Assembly (NCBI RefSeq): GCF_009754945.1
Contig: NZ_WPIN01000005.1
Span: 496,001-560,000 of the forward strand
Direction: 5' to 3'
Length of the DNA stretch: 64,000 bases
DNA from: Spirosoma arboris
GTDB lineage: Bacteria > Bacteroidota > Bacteroidia > Cytophagales > Spirosomataceae
The position numbers and the translations under genes were made by a program. The notes beneath the pieces are model-generated. The model saw nothing but the letters and a program-made list of their open reading frames with translations, was not told the DNA's origin and did no database searches. The first letter of the stretch is position 1. Each line of letters begins with the position of its first letter. Shown here in pieces: positions 15,684 through 25,192 of this stretch.

Positions 15684-16934
15684 ATGACTCCTATTACGCC
15701 CCTTCTCCAGGCCACTCAGCAAGCTGCAGCAGCCGTTCGGCGGCTTAGCCCCGCTGAAAAAACTGATTTACTCAATCGCCTGGCCGATGTGCTTGCCGAT
15801 CATGTCGCCGGTATCGTGGCCGAGAATCAGAAAGACCTCGATCGGATGTCGGAAAGCGACCCCAAATATGATCGACTAAAACTGACAGAAACTCGCATAG
15901 CCGACCTTTCCAAGAGTTTGCGCGAAGTAGCCGTACTACCCGATCCGGCAGGAGAAGTCATTTTGGAGCGTACAATCGAACAGGGATTAAAACTTAAAAA
16001 AATTGCCGTGCCGTTGGGCGTGGTAGGTGTTATTTACGAAGCTCGCCCGAACGTAACGGTCGATGTGGCATCCTTGTGTCTGCGTTCAGGAAATGCCTGT
16101 GTACTGAAAGGCGGCAAAGAAGCCGATTTCTCGAACCGGTATTTGATTGGTTTGATTCAGGGTGTATTGGTCGAATTTGGTGTTCCCAAAGCTGCGGTTA
16201 CACTGCTCCCGCCCGACCGCGCCGTTGTCAATGAATTGCTTACCGCTACCCGCTACGTAGACATTATTATCCCACGTGGATCAGAATCGCTGATTCAATT
16301 TGTCCGCAAAAACTCACTGGTGCCAACCATCGAAACGGGTGCCGGGGTTTGCCACGCCTATGTGGAGCAAACCGCCGATTTGGCCAAAGCAGCTGCCATC
16401 GTTGTGAATGCCCGCGTCTCGCGCCCGTCGGTTTGTAACTCGCTCGATTGTGTACTTGTCGATGAAGCCATTGCCGAGCGTTTCCTGTCAATGCTGACAG
16501 CCGATTTCAACAAATGGAACGTAGTGGTTTTCGCCGATGAACCCTCTTTTGCCATTTTGAAGAAAGCAGGCTATACAAGCCTGCAACACGCCCAACCCGA
16601 AGATTTTGGTCGCGAGTTTCTGGACTATAAATGTGCCGTAAAAGTCGTAGCTGATCTGGATGAAGCGCTGTCCCATATCCAGGCCTATTCGTCCCGACAC
16701 TCCGAAGCAATTATCTCACAAAATCAAGAACTTATCGACCAATTCCTTCGCGAAGTCGATGCTGCTGCCGTGTATGCTAATGCATCTACACGTTTTACAG
16801 ATGGGGGCGTGTTTGGTCTTGGTGCCGAAATTGGTATTTCCACGCAAAAACTCCACGCTCGTGGCCCATTTGCGCTGGAGAAATTAGTGACTGAGAAATG
16901 GATCGTTGTGGGCGACGGGCAGGTACGATGGTAG
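15684..16934 (+). CDS. proA: glutamate-5-semialdehyde dehydrogenase
   Basis: Reduces gamma-glutamyl phosphate to glutamate-5-semialdehyde with NADPH. Normal length (416 residues). Visible are VPLGVVGVIYEARPNVTVD, LKGGKEADFSN and the catalytic Cys in RPSVCNSLDC. It follows proB at once. The proline end product is opposed by the hydroxyproline degradation operon only 800 bases upstream; the two pathways share the pyrroline-type chemistry but no intermediate that would need co-regulation. Confidence 0.95.
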   Translation: MTPITPLLQATQQAAAAVRRLSPAEKTDLLNRLADVLADHVAGIVAENQKDLDRMSESDPKYDRLKLTETRIADLSKSLREVAVLPDPAGEVILERTIEQGLKLKKIAVPLGVVGVIYEARPNVTVDVASLCLRSGNACVLKGGKEADFSNRYLIGLIQGVLVEFGVPKAAVTLLPPDRAVVNELLTATRYVDIIIPRGSESLIQFVRKNSLVPTIETGAGVCHAYVEQTADLAKAAAIVVNARVSRPSVCNSLDCVLVDEAIAERFLSMLTADFNKWNVVVFADEPSFAILKKAGYTSLQHAQPEDFGREFLDYKCAVKVVADLDEALSHIQAYSSRHSEAIISQNQELIDQFLREVDAAAVYANASTRFTDGGVFGLGAEIGISTQKLHARGPFALEKLVTEKWIVVGDGQVRW

Positions 16935-16941
16935 CGTAGCC

Positions 16942-18213
16942 TTAATACCCATACCAGTCTCCCCACCACTTCTGCAAACTCCGCCGGATTTCAGCTTCAC
17001 GAGCGTTATGACCGGGTTCATACAGTTTGTGACCTTTTAGGTCGTCGGGCAGGAAGTTTTGCTGGGCAAAATTGCCTTCATGAGCATGCGAATATTGGTA
17101 GTCTTTTCCGTAGCCAATCTGCTTCATTAGCTTAGTTGGGGCATTGCGCAAGTGGAGAGGCACGGGAAGATGAGCCGTTTGCTCGGCTAGAGCAATAGCC
17201 TCATCAATAGCCACATAACTTGCGTTACTCTTAGGTGATGTGGCTAGATACACGGCCACCTGCGACAGAATAATTCGACCTTCGGGCATGCCGATAGCAC
17301 GAATCGCCTGCACCGCTTCCGACGCCATAATCATGGCCGTTGGGTTGGCATTGCCGATGTCTTCCGATGCCATAATCAACATGCGCCGGGCAATGAAAAT
17401 GGGATCTTCTCCCGCTACGATCATCCGGGCCATCCAGTACAAAGCGGCATTGGGATCTGAACCACGTAACGACTTGATAAAAGCCGAGATAATGTCGTAA
17501 TGCTGCTCTCCTGATTTATCGTAGCGAGCAATATTCTGTTGTGCAACAGTCGTTACGCCCTCGTCGGTAATAACTAACGGATCGGTAGATACGTGAGCCG
17601 AAGCGACTAATTCTAAGAGGTTTAGCAGTTTACGTCCATCACCACCAGACAGCCGAAGCAACGCATCATACGACTCAACCGTAATTCTTTTTGATTGCAA
17701 AAACGCATCCTGCGCAATGGCTCGATCAACCACCTGAATTAACTCCTCTCGGCTAAGCCCTTCCAGAATATAGACCTGACAGCGCGAGAGCAAAGCGCTA
17801 TTTACTTCAAAAGATGGGTTCTCGGTAGTAGCTCCGATCAACGTAATCTGTCCTTTCTCGACGGCCCCGAGCAGGGCGTCCTGCTGACTTTTATTGAATC
17901 GGTGAATTTCGTCAATGAACACCACAGGTGGGAATATTCCGCTCGGGCGGCTCAGCACATCACGAATCTCTTTCACGCCCGAATTGATTGCACTTAGGGC
18001 AATAAAGGGGCGTTTAACGGCTTCGGCCAACAGTAATGCCAGCGTGGTTTTGCCAACACCCGGTGGGCCCCATAGTATCATAGAAGGCAAACGGCCTGCC
18101 TCTACAGCGCGACGAAGTGCACCATTCGGGCCGATAAGTTTACGCTGACCAATAACGTCGTTGAGTGTTCGAGGGCGTACCCGCTCGGGCAAGGGCGTTG
18201 AGTCTGTATTCAT
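16942..18213 (-). CDS. rarA: replication-associated recombination protein A
   Basis: An AAA+ ATPase (423 residues, MgsA/RarA/WRNIP1 family) that acts at stalled replication forks. Walker A is at residues 49-56 (GPPGVGKT), Walker B in VVFIDEIHRFNKSQQDALL, followed by sensor GATTENPSFEVNSALLSRC. The C-terminal tetramerisation region has LRGSDPNAALYWMARM and KDYQYSHAHEGN. It ends 8 bases from the convergent proA. Confidence 0.94.
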   Translation of the reverse strand: MNTDSTPLPERVRPRTLNDVIGQRKLIGPNGALRRAVEAGRLPSMILWGPPGVGKTTLALLLAEAVKRPFIALSAINSGVKEIRDVLSRPSGIFPPVVFIDEIHRFNKSQQDALLGAVEKGQITLIGATTENPSFEVNSALLSRCQVYILEGLSREELIQVVDRAIAQDAFLQSKRITVESYDALLRLSGGDGRKLLNLLELVASAHVSTDPLVITDEGVTTVAQQNIARYDKSGEQHYDIISAFIKSLRGSDPNAALYWMARMIVAGEDPIFIARRMLIMASEDIGNANPTAMIMASEAVQAIRAIGMPEGRIILSQVAVYLATSPKSNASYVAIDEAIALAEQTAHLPVPLHLRNAPTKLMKQIGYGKDYQYSHAHEGNFAQQNFLPDDLKGHKLYEPGHNAREAEIRRSLQKWWGDWYGY

Positions 18214-18249
18214 TCAACGAAGTTACGAAAGTAACGTGGATGGAAATCC

Positions 18250-18311
18250 GCGTAGCCGAAGGCTAATTTGTCTAGTAAAATTGATAGCTACATATTAGCC
18301 TTCGGCTACGC
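18250..18311. repeat. 18-bp perfect palindrome
   Basis: Arms GCGTAGCCGAAGGCTAAT (18250-18267) and its exact reverse complement (18294-18311), with a 26-base loop. It lies in the rarA upstream region, and between it and the sigma factor gene is a separate terminator hairpin. Confidence 0.6.
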
Positions 18312-18325
18312 CACCTTAAATAAAA

Positions 18326-18356
18326 AACCCGATAGTTCATAAAGAGCTACCGGGTT
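18326..18356 (-). terminator. intrinsic terminator of the sigma factor gene
   Basis: On the minus strand a hairpin with 10-bp arms AACCCGGTAG / CTATCGGGTT (one G-T pair) is followed by a T-run, 27 bases after the ECF sigma factor stop. Confidence 0.75.
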
Positions 18357-18382
18357 GGAGAATAGGTTAGGAGTAGTCAGCG

Positions 18383-18982
18383 TCAGAGCGACACATTTTC
18401 GAGCGTCACATAACGCTTGAGGTTGCTCATAGCTCCAAATATCAAATTGTAAACAGACTGAATGTTAATGTGCATGAGGGCCGAAATTTCTTCGTTGCTC
18501 ATGTTTTGAAAATACCGCAGGTGAACAGCTTCACGCTGACGGCGGGGAAGTTTTTCGAGGGCCTGATGCAGGCAGTCATTCATAAACGAATCTTCCTCGT
18601 GGGCAATCAGTAAATTTTCGTGAGATGGATCAGCGCCGGGAAGCGTATCACCAACGCGTCGACCATTTACCATGTCATCCTGGCTAACTAATTTCTGTTC
18701 AGCCGTTAGATGGCGAACCAGCTTACGTTTAATCGAAGCCATCAGATAAAACCGTACAGAAGTAGTTGGTCCGATGGTTGTTCTGTGCTTCCAGAGCTCA
18801 ACAAATAGGTCGTGGATGCAATCTTTAATCAGGGCCCGGTCGGTGGCGAAATGGGCGCAATAATGGTAAAGGGTTTGAACATAATTTTGGTACAGTCGGG
18901 CAAACGCATTTTCATCGCCACCACGAAACAAATTCCAGAGGGTTTCGTCGTCGGGGCCGATTTGAGTACGGGAGCGAGCCAT
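18383..18982 (-). CDS. ECF-type RNA polymerase sigma factor
   Basis: A sigma-70 family factor of 199 residues with region 2 (residues about 20-90: NAFARLYQNYVQTLYHYC, then DCIHDLFVELWKHR) and region 4 (about 135-195: LEKLPRRQREAVHLRYF and NEEISALMHINIQSVYNLI). No FecR-like anti-sigma factor or SusC-type receptor is adjacent, unlike many Bacteroidota ECF genes, so its partner is unknown. It is followed by its own terminator. Its targets cannot be told from the sequence. Confidence 0.85.
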   Translation of the reverse strand: MARSRTQIGPDDETLWNLFRGGDENAFARLYQNYVQTLYHYCAHFATDRALIKDCIHDLFVELWKHRTTIGPTTSVRFYLMASIKRKLVRHLTAEQKLVSQDDMVNGRRVGDTLPGADPSHENLLIAHEEDSFMNDCLHQALEKLPRRQREAVHLRYFQNMSNEEISALMHINIQSVYNLIFGAMSNLKRYVTLENVSL

Positions 18983-19077
18983 GATAGAGAGGGTAAAGGT
19001 TAGGAATAGCCTTGGAGTGTGTAAACTTACCCATAAAAAATAGAATTAAAAAAAGTAGTTAAAATTTTTTTTTATGG

Positions 19078-20868
19078 TCACGGATTTCCCACTTGAATAG
19101 ACACAAAAGTGAACCTTTTGCCGTCAAACAGTCCCTTATCGCTCAATTTCAACGCTGGGATAACTAGCAGAGCCATAAACGATAAGGTCATAAATGGAGC
19201 TGCCAGCGTACTTCCCAGCTCTTGCTTCGCAAACTGATCAAGTGTCGTATATTGTGTAGCTACATCATACCCATCCGTATCGGTCATTAGTCCTGCTACT
19301 GGTAATGGCAGTAAATATGTATCGGGAGTGGTAGTTAGATGTAAAAACTCACGTCTACTCATTATTTCGTCATCATGTTCATGAGGCTTCGTACCCGCCA
19401 CCGCCGACAAACCACCCTGAGATTCTATAACCAGATTGACCGCTTTGCAAATACTTTCGTCGTCGCATCCGACAGCTGTAATGTTATGCGAATCATGCCC
19501 AACTGAAGAGGCAATGGCGCCATGCTTCAACCCAAAGTTTTTAATAAAAGTGATGGCAGGAGGTGTGTCCTGATACCGATTAACGACAACCATTTTTAAA
19601 ATATCTCGCTCCACATCGGGCATAATTTGGTCGTTCTCCAACTTAGGTTTCAGATGCAGTTCGTTTGTAATGAGCTGACCGTCGAGTGCTTCGATGACAC
19701 GGATTTCCCTCACCCCCGGCCCCTCTCCCAGAACGGGAGAGGGGTGAAGTACTGGAGATGTTTCATCACCCCTCTCCCGTTCTGGGAGAGGGGCCGGGGG
19801 TGAGGGAAATGACACCACAAAATCCTCCGGCTTTTTAGCCGAACAACTAAACTGATTGACATGCTCACTCCGCAAATCTGGAATTTTCGACTCCCCATTT
19901 TCAGCGACAACTTCTCCATTAATCACCGTTTGCTGGACCTTAAATGCTTGTAAACTATCAACCACGATATAATCTGCAGGGTCCCCCTCTCGCAGAAGTC
20001 CAACTGGTAATCGATAATGCAACACGGGATTTAGGCAAGCCGCCCGAAGTACGTTCCACAACGAATGCCCTTTTGATAAAGCCCGTACAACTAGCTGATT
20101 GATATGGCCTTCAGCCAATGTATCGGGGTGCTTATCATCGGAGCAGAACATAATTTGCTGTGGGAACTCAGTCAGTAATGGAATCAGCGCTTCGAAGTTG
20201 CGTGCCGCACTCCCCTCTCGAATAAGAATATTCATGCCCCTTTGTGCTTTATCCAGACCTTCTTCGTAAGTGAAGCATTCGTGGTCGGTACTGATTCCGG
20301 CATCAATGTATCGTTGAGCATCATCGCCAGTCAGGCCGGGAGCATGGCCATCAACAGGCTTATTAAAGGCATTGGCCAGAGCTATTTTAGCCATTACATC
20401 AGGGTCCTGATGCAGTACCCCCGGAAAGTTCATCATCTCGGCCAGATAACCGATTTCTTTCAATGCCAGCAACTTCCGAACATCCTTAACGCTAATTGTA
20501 GCGCCCGCCGTTTCGAAGGTTGTGGCTGGAACGCAGGAAGGAGCGCCAAACATAAATTTGAAGGGGACGCGCCGGGCTTCCTCAATCATATAATGAACGC
20601 CCGCAACGCCGAGGACATTTCCGATCTCATGCGGGTCTGATACTGTAGCGACAGTTCCGTGTACCACGGCTAGTCGAGCGAATTGTGGGGGAGTTAAGAG
20701 AGAGCTTTCGACGTGAACGTGCGCATCCACAAAACCGGGCAATACATAAGGTTCACCTTTTTGTTCGGGCCCAAGACGGTGTATCTCATTAATGCGCCCA
20801 TTTTCAATCGTGAGCGTACCATAAAAAATCGTTTGATCAAAGAGATTCAGGATATTAGCCGTGATCAT
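19078..20868 (-). CDS. ade: adenine deaminase carrying an in-frame repeat insertion
   Basis: An amidohydrolase (596 residues) that converts adenine to hypoxanthine. The N-terminal metal-binding motif GFVDAHVHVESS is at 45-56, with later SDDKHPDTLAEGH and HDSHNITAVGCDD typical of the Ade family. Family members are about 540-570 residues; this one is longer because residues 353-389 are encoded by a 108-base palindrome (19703-19810). That segment (SFPSPPAPLPERERG ... SPVLGEGPGVREI) is Pro/Gly/Glu rich and unlike the rest of the protein. It lies between the catalytic barrel and the C-terminal domain, so the enzyme may tolerate it. Overlaps nothing; the next gene upstream ends 4 bases away. Confidence 0.9.
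   Translation of the reverse strand: MITANILNLFDQTIFYGTLTIENGRINEIHRLGPEQKGEPYVLPGFVDAHVHVESSLLTPPQFARLAVVHGTVATVSDPHEIGNVLGVAGVHYMIEEARRVPFKFMFGAPSCVPATTFETAGATISVKDVRKLLALKEIGYLAEMMNFPGVLHQDPDVMAKIALANAFNKPVDGHAPGLTGDDAQRYIDAGISTDHECFTYEEGLDKAQRGMNILIREGSAARNFEALIPLLTEFPQQIMFCSDDKHPDTLAEGHINQLVVRALSKGHSLWNVLRAACLNPVLHYRLPVGLLREGDPADYIVVDSLQAFKVQQTVINGEVVAENGESKIPDLRSEHVNQFSCSAKKPEDFVVSFPSPPAPLPERERGDETSPVLHPSPVLGEGPGVREIRVIEALDGQLITNELHLKPKLENDQIMPDVERDILKMVVVNRYQDTPPAITFIKNFGLKHGAIASSVGHDSHNITAVGCDDESICKAVNLVIESQGGLSAVAGTKPHEHDDEIMSRREFLHLTTTPDTYLLPLPVAGLMTDTDGYDVATQYTTLDQFAKQELGSTLAAPFMTLSFMALLVIPALKLSDKGLFDGKRFTFVSIQVGNP
19703..19810. repeat. 45-bp perfect palindrome inside a coding sequence
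   Basis: Arms 19703-19747 and 19766-19810 are exact reverse complements with an 18-base spacer. Length 108 is a multiple of 3, so the reading frame of ade is kept and no stop codon is introduced on the minus strand. Each arm has TTTCCCTCACCCC and CCCCTCTCCC-n-GGGAGAGGGG. Same family as the solo copy at 8869-8909 and the palindrome at 51178-51284. Confidence 0.85.
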
Positions 20869-20871
20869 AAA

Positions 20872-22080
20872 TTAGATTCGGATAAATAGGTTACGGCGGT
20901 ACATCCACCAGAGAATTAAATAAAAAATAGCCAGCGTAACGAAGCCAAGTAGCAGTTGTTCGTACGCAGTGCCAAACACCAGAAAAGGCCCGTGCCCCAA
21001 GTGGGTATATAAAGATGTGATAATGAACTTGTCAATGAGGTGCACCAGGCAGTAAATCGCGATGGAGTTCATACCGACTACGACCAATGGAAACGCCCAT
21101 CCCCGCCGACCAGCCACATCGATAACGCCATAAAAAAATGCTAATAACCAAAAACACCAGCCACCGCTGAAGAGTACCCAGGCTGGTGTCCAGATTCGTT
21201 TAACAATAGGGCAAATTCCAGTCACATGTAGCAAAACGCCACTGATCAGGCCTGTAGCTCCTGCAATCAGGAAGTACTTTAGAATTTCACGCTGCGTCAT
21301 CCCTGATCGTAACCACCGACCTGCCTGCAAACCTAACAGCATAGTGCCAAGAGTCGGAATGAAACTAAGGGTAGCATAGCCTCCTCCATTGAACAAGAAT
21401 GGGTTCTCGCGCGGAAACAAGTTCAGAAACCACGTATCAAATGCCCAGGCCAGATTACTATTCTTATTAAAATGCGCCATTAAGCCAGTATAATGTTCCG
21501 GCCAATCTGTCGCGACACCAACTGTACTATAATCGAAGCCTGCAACAGAAGCTGGATACATGATGAACGCCAGCCAATAACCGATTAAAACGACGCCTAG
21601 CGCAATCCAGGCCGTTCGAGGTTTGGGAGCGCTACCTATTAAGAATAAAAATGGGTAACCCAGCCCAATTTGTGTAAGCGTATCTTCAAACGTAAATCTC
21701 GTTTGTTCGGAATGAGTGGATCGCAGAAAAATTCCGAGTAGAATTAAAATCAGCGACCGCCGAAACGCATGCCACAGCTGAACGGGAAACGATTGCCCCT
21801 GCTTAACCCGGCTGGCAATCGAATAGGGTAAAGCAACTCCTACCAAAAATGAAAATGAGGGTTGAATCAGGTCGTGCAGTGAACAGCCAGCCCAGGCAAC
21901 GTGACTTTGGTGATGAGCCAGAAACGCCCAGAAACTACTATCGGGAAAGGCTTCGTGAAGGTGATCAAATTGCAGGATTTCGGCAGCCATCAATGTCATG
22001 ACGAAACCTCGATAGGCATCCATAGACATTAGTCGACCAGCCAGGAAACCGGTTTGGTTTACAGCAGAAAGTTGGGACAT
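20872..22080 (-). CDS. DUF5009/NagX-like membrane protein (COG4299)
   Basis: A 402-residue inner-membrane protein with about ten hydrophobic segments, related to the heparan-alpha-glucosaminide N-acetyltransferase (HGSNAT/NagX) family. The signature SMDAYRGFVMTLMAAEILQ lies at its N-terminus, followed by a His-containing loop (HHQSHVAWAGCSLHDLIQP) that is likely functional. In HGSNAT an acetyl group is moved across the membrane to glucosamine; the activity here is inferred. The open frame starts 52 codons earlier, but family members begin near the chosen ATG. A paralogue is at 49952-51178. Confidence 0.8.
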   Translation of the reverse strand: MSQLSAVNQTGFLAGRLMSMDAYRGFVMTLMAAEILQFDHLHEAFPDSSFWAFLAHHQSHVAWAGCSLHDLIQPSFSFLVGVALPYSIASRVKQGQSFPVQLWHAFRRSLILILLGIFLRSTHSEQTRFTFEDTLTQIGLGYPFLFLIGSAPKPRTAWIALGVVLIGYWLAFIMYPASVAGFDYSTVGVATDWPEHYTGLMAHFNKNSNLAWAFDTWFLNLFPRENPFLFNGGGYATLSFIPTLGTMLLGLQAGRWLRSGMTQREILKYFLIAGATGLISGVLLHVTGICPIVKRIWTPAWVLFSGGWCFWLLAFFYGVIDVAGRRGWAFPLVVVGMNSIAIYCLVHLIDKFIITSLYTHLGHGPFLVFGTAYEQLLLGFVTLAIFYLILWWMYRRNLFIRI

Positions 22081-22307
22081 CGGCAACGGGTAGGAATTAA
22101 GTCTTAAAACTTGGCAATGGCGTTCACATTCGCAACAACATGGATAAAGTTTTTGCTGAGAGGTGGTATATTTCGGCTTATTGCGTCTCTTTAATGAATT
22201 AGTCAGGTATCGTAAATGGTTATCAGGTATCGTCAAAAGCTGTTAACAGCCCGGCCATTCCTGACTGTATCTGACTAAATTCTGACAATTTTTAACCAGT
22301 ATTTCTA

Positions 22308-23966
22308 ATGACTGCCCGTGTCCTGAAAGTTCATCCCGGCGATAATGTCATCGTAGCCCTTCGCAACCTGTCGGCGGGGGAGCACGTTGAATTTGAGAAT
22401 GATACCTATGAGTTGCCTTATGCCGTTGGAGCCAAGCATAAATTTGTGACCGAAGACCGACAACCCGGCGATCCAATCACGATGTATGGTGTGCTAGTCG
22501 GTAAAGCGACCCAACCGATTCGCCGTGGAGAACCGATTACCACATTTAATCTCAAACACGATGCCGACCGATACGGCCTCGACAAAAAACAGCCTTACTC
22601 CTGGCAAGCGCCCGATGTGTCGCACTGGCAGGAACGAACGTTCATGGGCTATCACCGCGCAGATGGCAGTGTTGGTACGCGCAACTACTGGCTTGTAGTG
22701 CCACTGGTTTTTTGTGAGAACCGCAATGTCCTGATTTTAAAAGATGCCTTTGAGCGCGAACTAGGCTACGCTCAGCCCGAAATCTACCGCGAAAACGTTC
22801 ATGAGTTATTGAGTTTGTACAAGGCAGGCGAAATGGATGTCATTAAAAAGATGCAGCCATTTATCGAACCTAATCAAACGAGCAATCATGCACAAAAACG
22901 CCCTTTCAAACATGTAGATGGCATTAAATTCCTGACCCACGAAATGGGTTGTGGAGGCACCCGGCAAGACTCGGGCTATTTATGTTCATTACTGGCGGGC
23001 TTCATTAATAACCCCAACGTAGCGGGAGCAACCGTATTAAGTCTGGGCTGTCAGCATTTACAAACGGATATGATTTCGGCAGAAATCAAACGGCAAAACC
23101 CAAAGTTCAATAAACCACTGCTTCTATTTGAGCAACAAGCCGGAACCGAATACGCACTTATGTCGGAAGCCATTAAAGAAACGTTTTTGGGCCTGGTTGA
23201 AATCAATAAAATTGAACGCAAGCCAGCTCCGTTAAATGCATTGACCGTCGGCTTAAAATGCGGTGGCTCTGATGGTTTTTCGGGTATTTCGGCCAATCCA
23301 GTTCTGGGCCATTTGTCGGATACAATCGTATCGTTGGGTGGCAAAACCGTACTGGCTGAATTTCCCGAACTAAATGGTGTCGAACAGGAACTTATCAATC
23401 GTACCGAGGATACAGCCAAAGCCCAGAAATTCATTACGTTGATGGGTGAATACTCGGCTCAGGCTGAAGCCGTTGGTTCAGGATTCGATATGAATCCGTC
23501 GCCGGGCAATATCAAAGACGGACTTATTACCGATGCCATTAAATCGGCAGGGGCGGCTAAAAAAGGAGGCACTGCCCCTGTAGCCGACGTGCTTGATTAT
23601 GCAGAACCGGCTGTTACGCCCGGCCTGAGCCTTCTTTGCACACCCGGCAATGATGTTGAAGCGACAACAGGCATGGCAGGTTCAGGCACAAACGTAATTC
23701 TGTTTACCACTGGCCTCGGTACGCCCACTGGCAATCCAGTTTGTCCAGTTGTTAAGGTCTCGACAAATACTGTCCTAAAAAACAGAATGCCTGATGTCAT
23801 TGATTTCGACAGTGGCCCTATTATCGACGGTGAGCAAAGTATAGCTCAAAATGCTGATGCGCTTCTGGAATACATTATTCGATTGGCGTCCGGGGAAGAA
23901 ATAACCCAGGCCGAACGCTTAGGACAAGACGATTTTATTCCCTGGAAACGGGGTGTTTCACTTTAA
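22308..23966 (+). CDS. altronate dehydratase family protein (UxaA-like)
   Basis: A 552-residue enolase-unrelated sugar acid dehydratase with an N-terminal SAF domain (about residues 1-90) and a large UxaA domain carrying the Cys-rich iron-binding elements (HEMGCGGTRQDSGYLC, LSLGCQHLQTD, VGLKCGGSDGFSG). It dehydrates an aldonate such as D-altronate to a 2-keto-3-deoxy acid. It is followed by an SDR dehydrogenase after a palindrome-filled gap of about 80 bases, so a two-step sugar acid oxidation is likely. The exact sugar acid is not fixed by sequence. Confidence 0.85.
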   Translation: MTARVLKVHPGDNVIVALRNLSAGEHVEFENDTYELPYAVGAKHKFVTEDRQPGDPITMYGVLVGKATQPIRRGEPITTFNLKHDADRYGLDKKQPYSWQAPDVSHWQERTFMGYHRADGSVGTRNYWLVVPLVFCENRNVLILKDAFERELGYAQPEIYRENVHELLSLYKAGEMDVIKKMQPFIEPNQTSNHAQKRPFKHVDGIKFLTHEMGCGGTRQDSGYLCSLLAGFINNPNVAGATVLSLGCQHLQTDMISAEIKRQNPKFNKPLLLFEQQAGTEYALMSEAIKETFLGLVEINKIERKPAPLNALTVGLKCGGSDGFSGISANPVLGHLSDTIVSLGGKTVLAEFPELNGVEQELINRTEDTAKAQKFITLMGEYSAQAEAVGSGFDMNPSPGNIKDGLITDAIKSAGAAKKGGTAPVADVLDYAEPAVTPGLSLLCTPGNDVEATTGMAGSGTNVILFTTGLGTPTGNPVCPVVKVSTNTVLKNRMPDVIDFDSGPIIDGEQSIAQNADALLEYIIRLASGEEITQAERLGQDDFIPWKRGVSL

Positions 23967-24046
23967 AATGGTGAAAGAGCGAAAGAGTGAAGGCGCAAAG
24001 ACGTACCGACCACTCTTTTGCTCTTTTACTCTTTCGCACTTTAAAC
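23963..24046. repeat. imperfect palindrome between uxaA-like and SDR genes
   Basis: The left side GGTGAAAGAGCGAAAGAGTG pairs imperfectly with the right side CTCTTTTACTCTTTCGCACT. It starts at the stop codon of the dehydratase gene and ends directly before the ATG of the SDR gene, filling the whole gap. Related in motif to 11781-11860 and 12874-12947. Confidence 0.6.
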
Positions 24047-24820
24047 ATGTTCTCACTCAAAAACAAAACTGCCCTCATCACGGGGGGAGCCAGCGGCATT
24101 GGGCTGGCCATTGCAAAGACGTTTGCACAGGCAGGTGCATCGGTTCATATACTTGATCTCAATAAGGATCAGGGCGAACAAGCTGTTAGCGAGATCCAAC
24201 AGGCGGGTGGTCAGGCAACAAGCCACGCTATTGATGTTTCGAATCAGCAACAGGCAGTGGAGACTGTCAATCAGATAGCCGCACAGGGTCCAATTCATAT
24301 TCTGGTCAACAACGCGGGTGTGTCGCACATCGGTACAGTTGAAACCACAACAGAAGCCGACTTTGACCGGATTTATCGCATTAATATTAAAGGCGTCTAC
24401 AATTGCCTTTACGCGACCATTCCGCATCTAAAAGCCAATAGTGGCGGTGTGGTTCTAAATATGGCGTCGATAGCTGCAACTGTAGGTATCCCAGACCGTT
24501 TCGCCTATGCCATGAGTAAGGGCGCTGTCTTGACGATGACCCTGTCCATCGCGAAGGATTATCTGAAAGAAAACATTCGCTGCAACTGTATTTCGCCCGC
24601 ACGCGTGCATACCCCGTTTGTGGATGGGTTTATCGCGAAAACGTATCCAGGTCGAGAAGCCGAGATGTTCGAGAAATTATCGAAAACACAACCTATCGGC
24701 CGAATGGCTGAACCCCAGGAAATTGGTGCCCTAGCTCTCTACCTCTGCTCCGACGAAGCGGGTTTCATAACTGGATGTGATTATCCGATTGATGGCGGAT
24801 TTACGCGGTTGAACAATTAG
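24047..24820 (+). CDS. SDR family oxidoreductase
   Basis: A classical short-chain dehydrogenase of 257 residues. The NAD(P) motif TGGASGIG (about 12-19), NNAGVSH, the catalytic Ser in LNMASIAATVG and YAMSK (Tyr/Lys) are all present; the C-terminal CDYPIDGGFTRLNN is typical. It probably oxidises or reduces a 2-keto-3-deoxy or related sugar acid made by the dehydratase upstream; specificity cannot be assigned. The frame is open 20 codons further upstream, but that stretch is palindrome sequence, so the ATG at 24047 is the start. Confidence 0.88.
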   Translation: MFSLKNKTALITGGASGIGLAIAKTFAQAGASVHILDLNKDQGEQAVSEIQQAGGQATSHAIDVSNQQQAVETVNQIAAQGPIHILVNNAGVSHIGTVETTTEADFDRIYRINIKGVYNCLYATIPHLKANSGGVVLNMASIAATVGIPDRFAYAMSKGAVLTMTLSIAKDYLKENIRCNCISPARVHTPFVDGFIAKTYPGREAEMFEKLSKTQPIGRMAEPQEIGALALYLCSDEAGFITGCDYPIDGGFTRLNN

Positions 24821-25192
24821 CCCGCTTTATTTTCTGTAGCCTAAAAGGCACATAAAATTCTGGTTCTTCGCGATTATTTATTGTCATCCCGACCTTAGGA
24901 GGGATCTCAGGTTGCATATATAGGCAAGCTTGAGATCCCTCCTAAGGTCGGGATGAAAAATTTTCCATTCCTGACACTATTTTCATCACGCAACCACTTT
25001 ATAATCGAATAACGTAGAATTCATCGGCTGAAAGAATAACGTTTATAGAGTCAAACAGGTTAATACTAGAATCGATATCCATACGCTTCCAGATACGACA
25101 AATTTGGGATGAATCAGCAAGTAGCAATTTAAAAACTGCCCTTGCAATCCACCCCAAATCTTCGTAAATTAGCCAGATTCTAAACGCAACTA
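24821..25192. other. 372-bp intergenic region with one long palindrome
   Basis: No coding potential recognised. It contains the 26-bp-arm palindrome at 24884-24956 and AT-rich sequence upstream of uvrB. I see no clear LexA-type operator, although uvrB is often damage-inducible. Confidence 0.6.
24884..24956. repeat. 26-bp perfect palindrome
   Basis: Arms 24884-24909 and 24931-24956 are exact reverse complements (motif TCATCCCGACCTTAGGAGGG), with a 21-base loop. It lies 64 bases after the SDR stop and may end its transcript. Confidence 0.7.
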
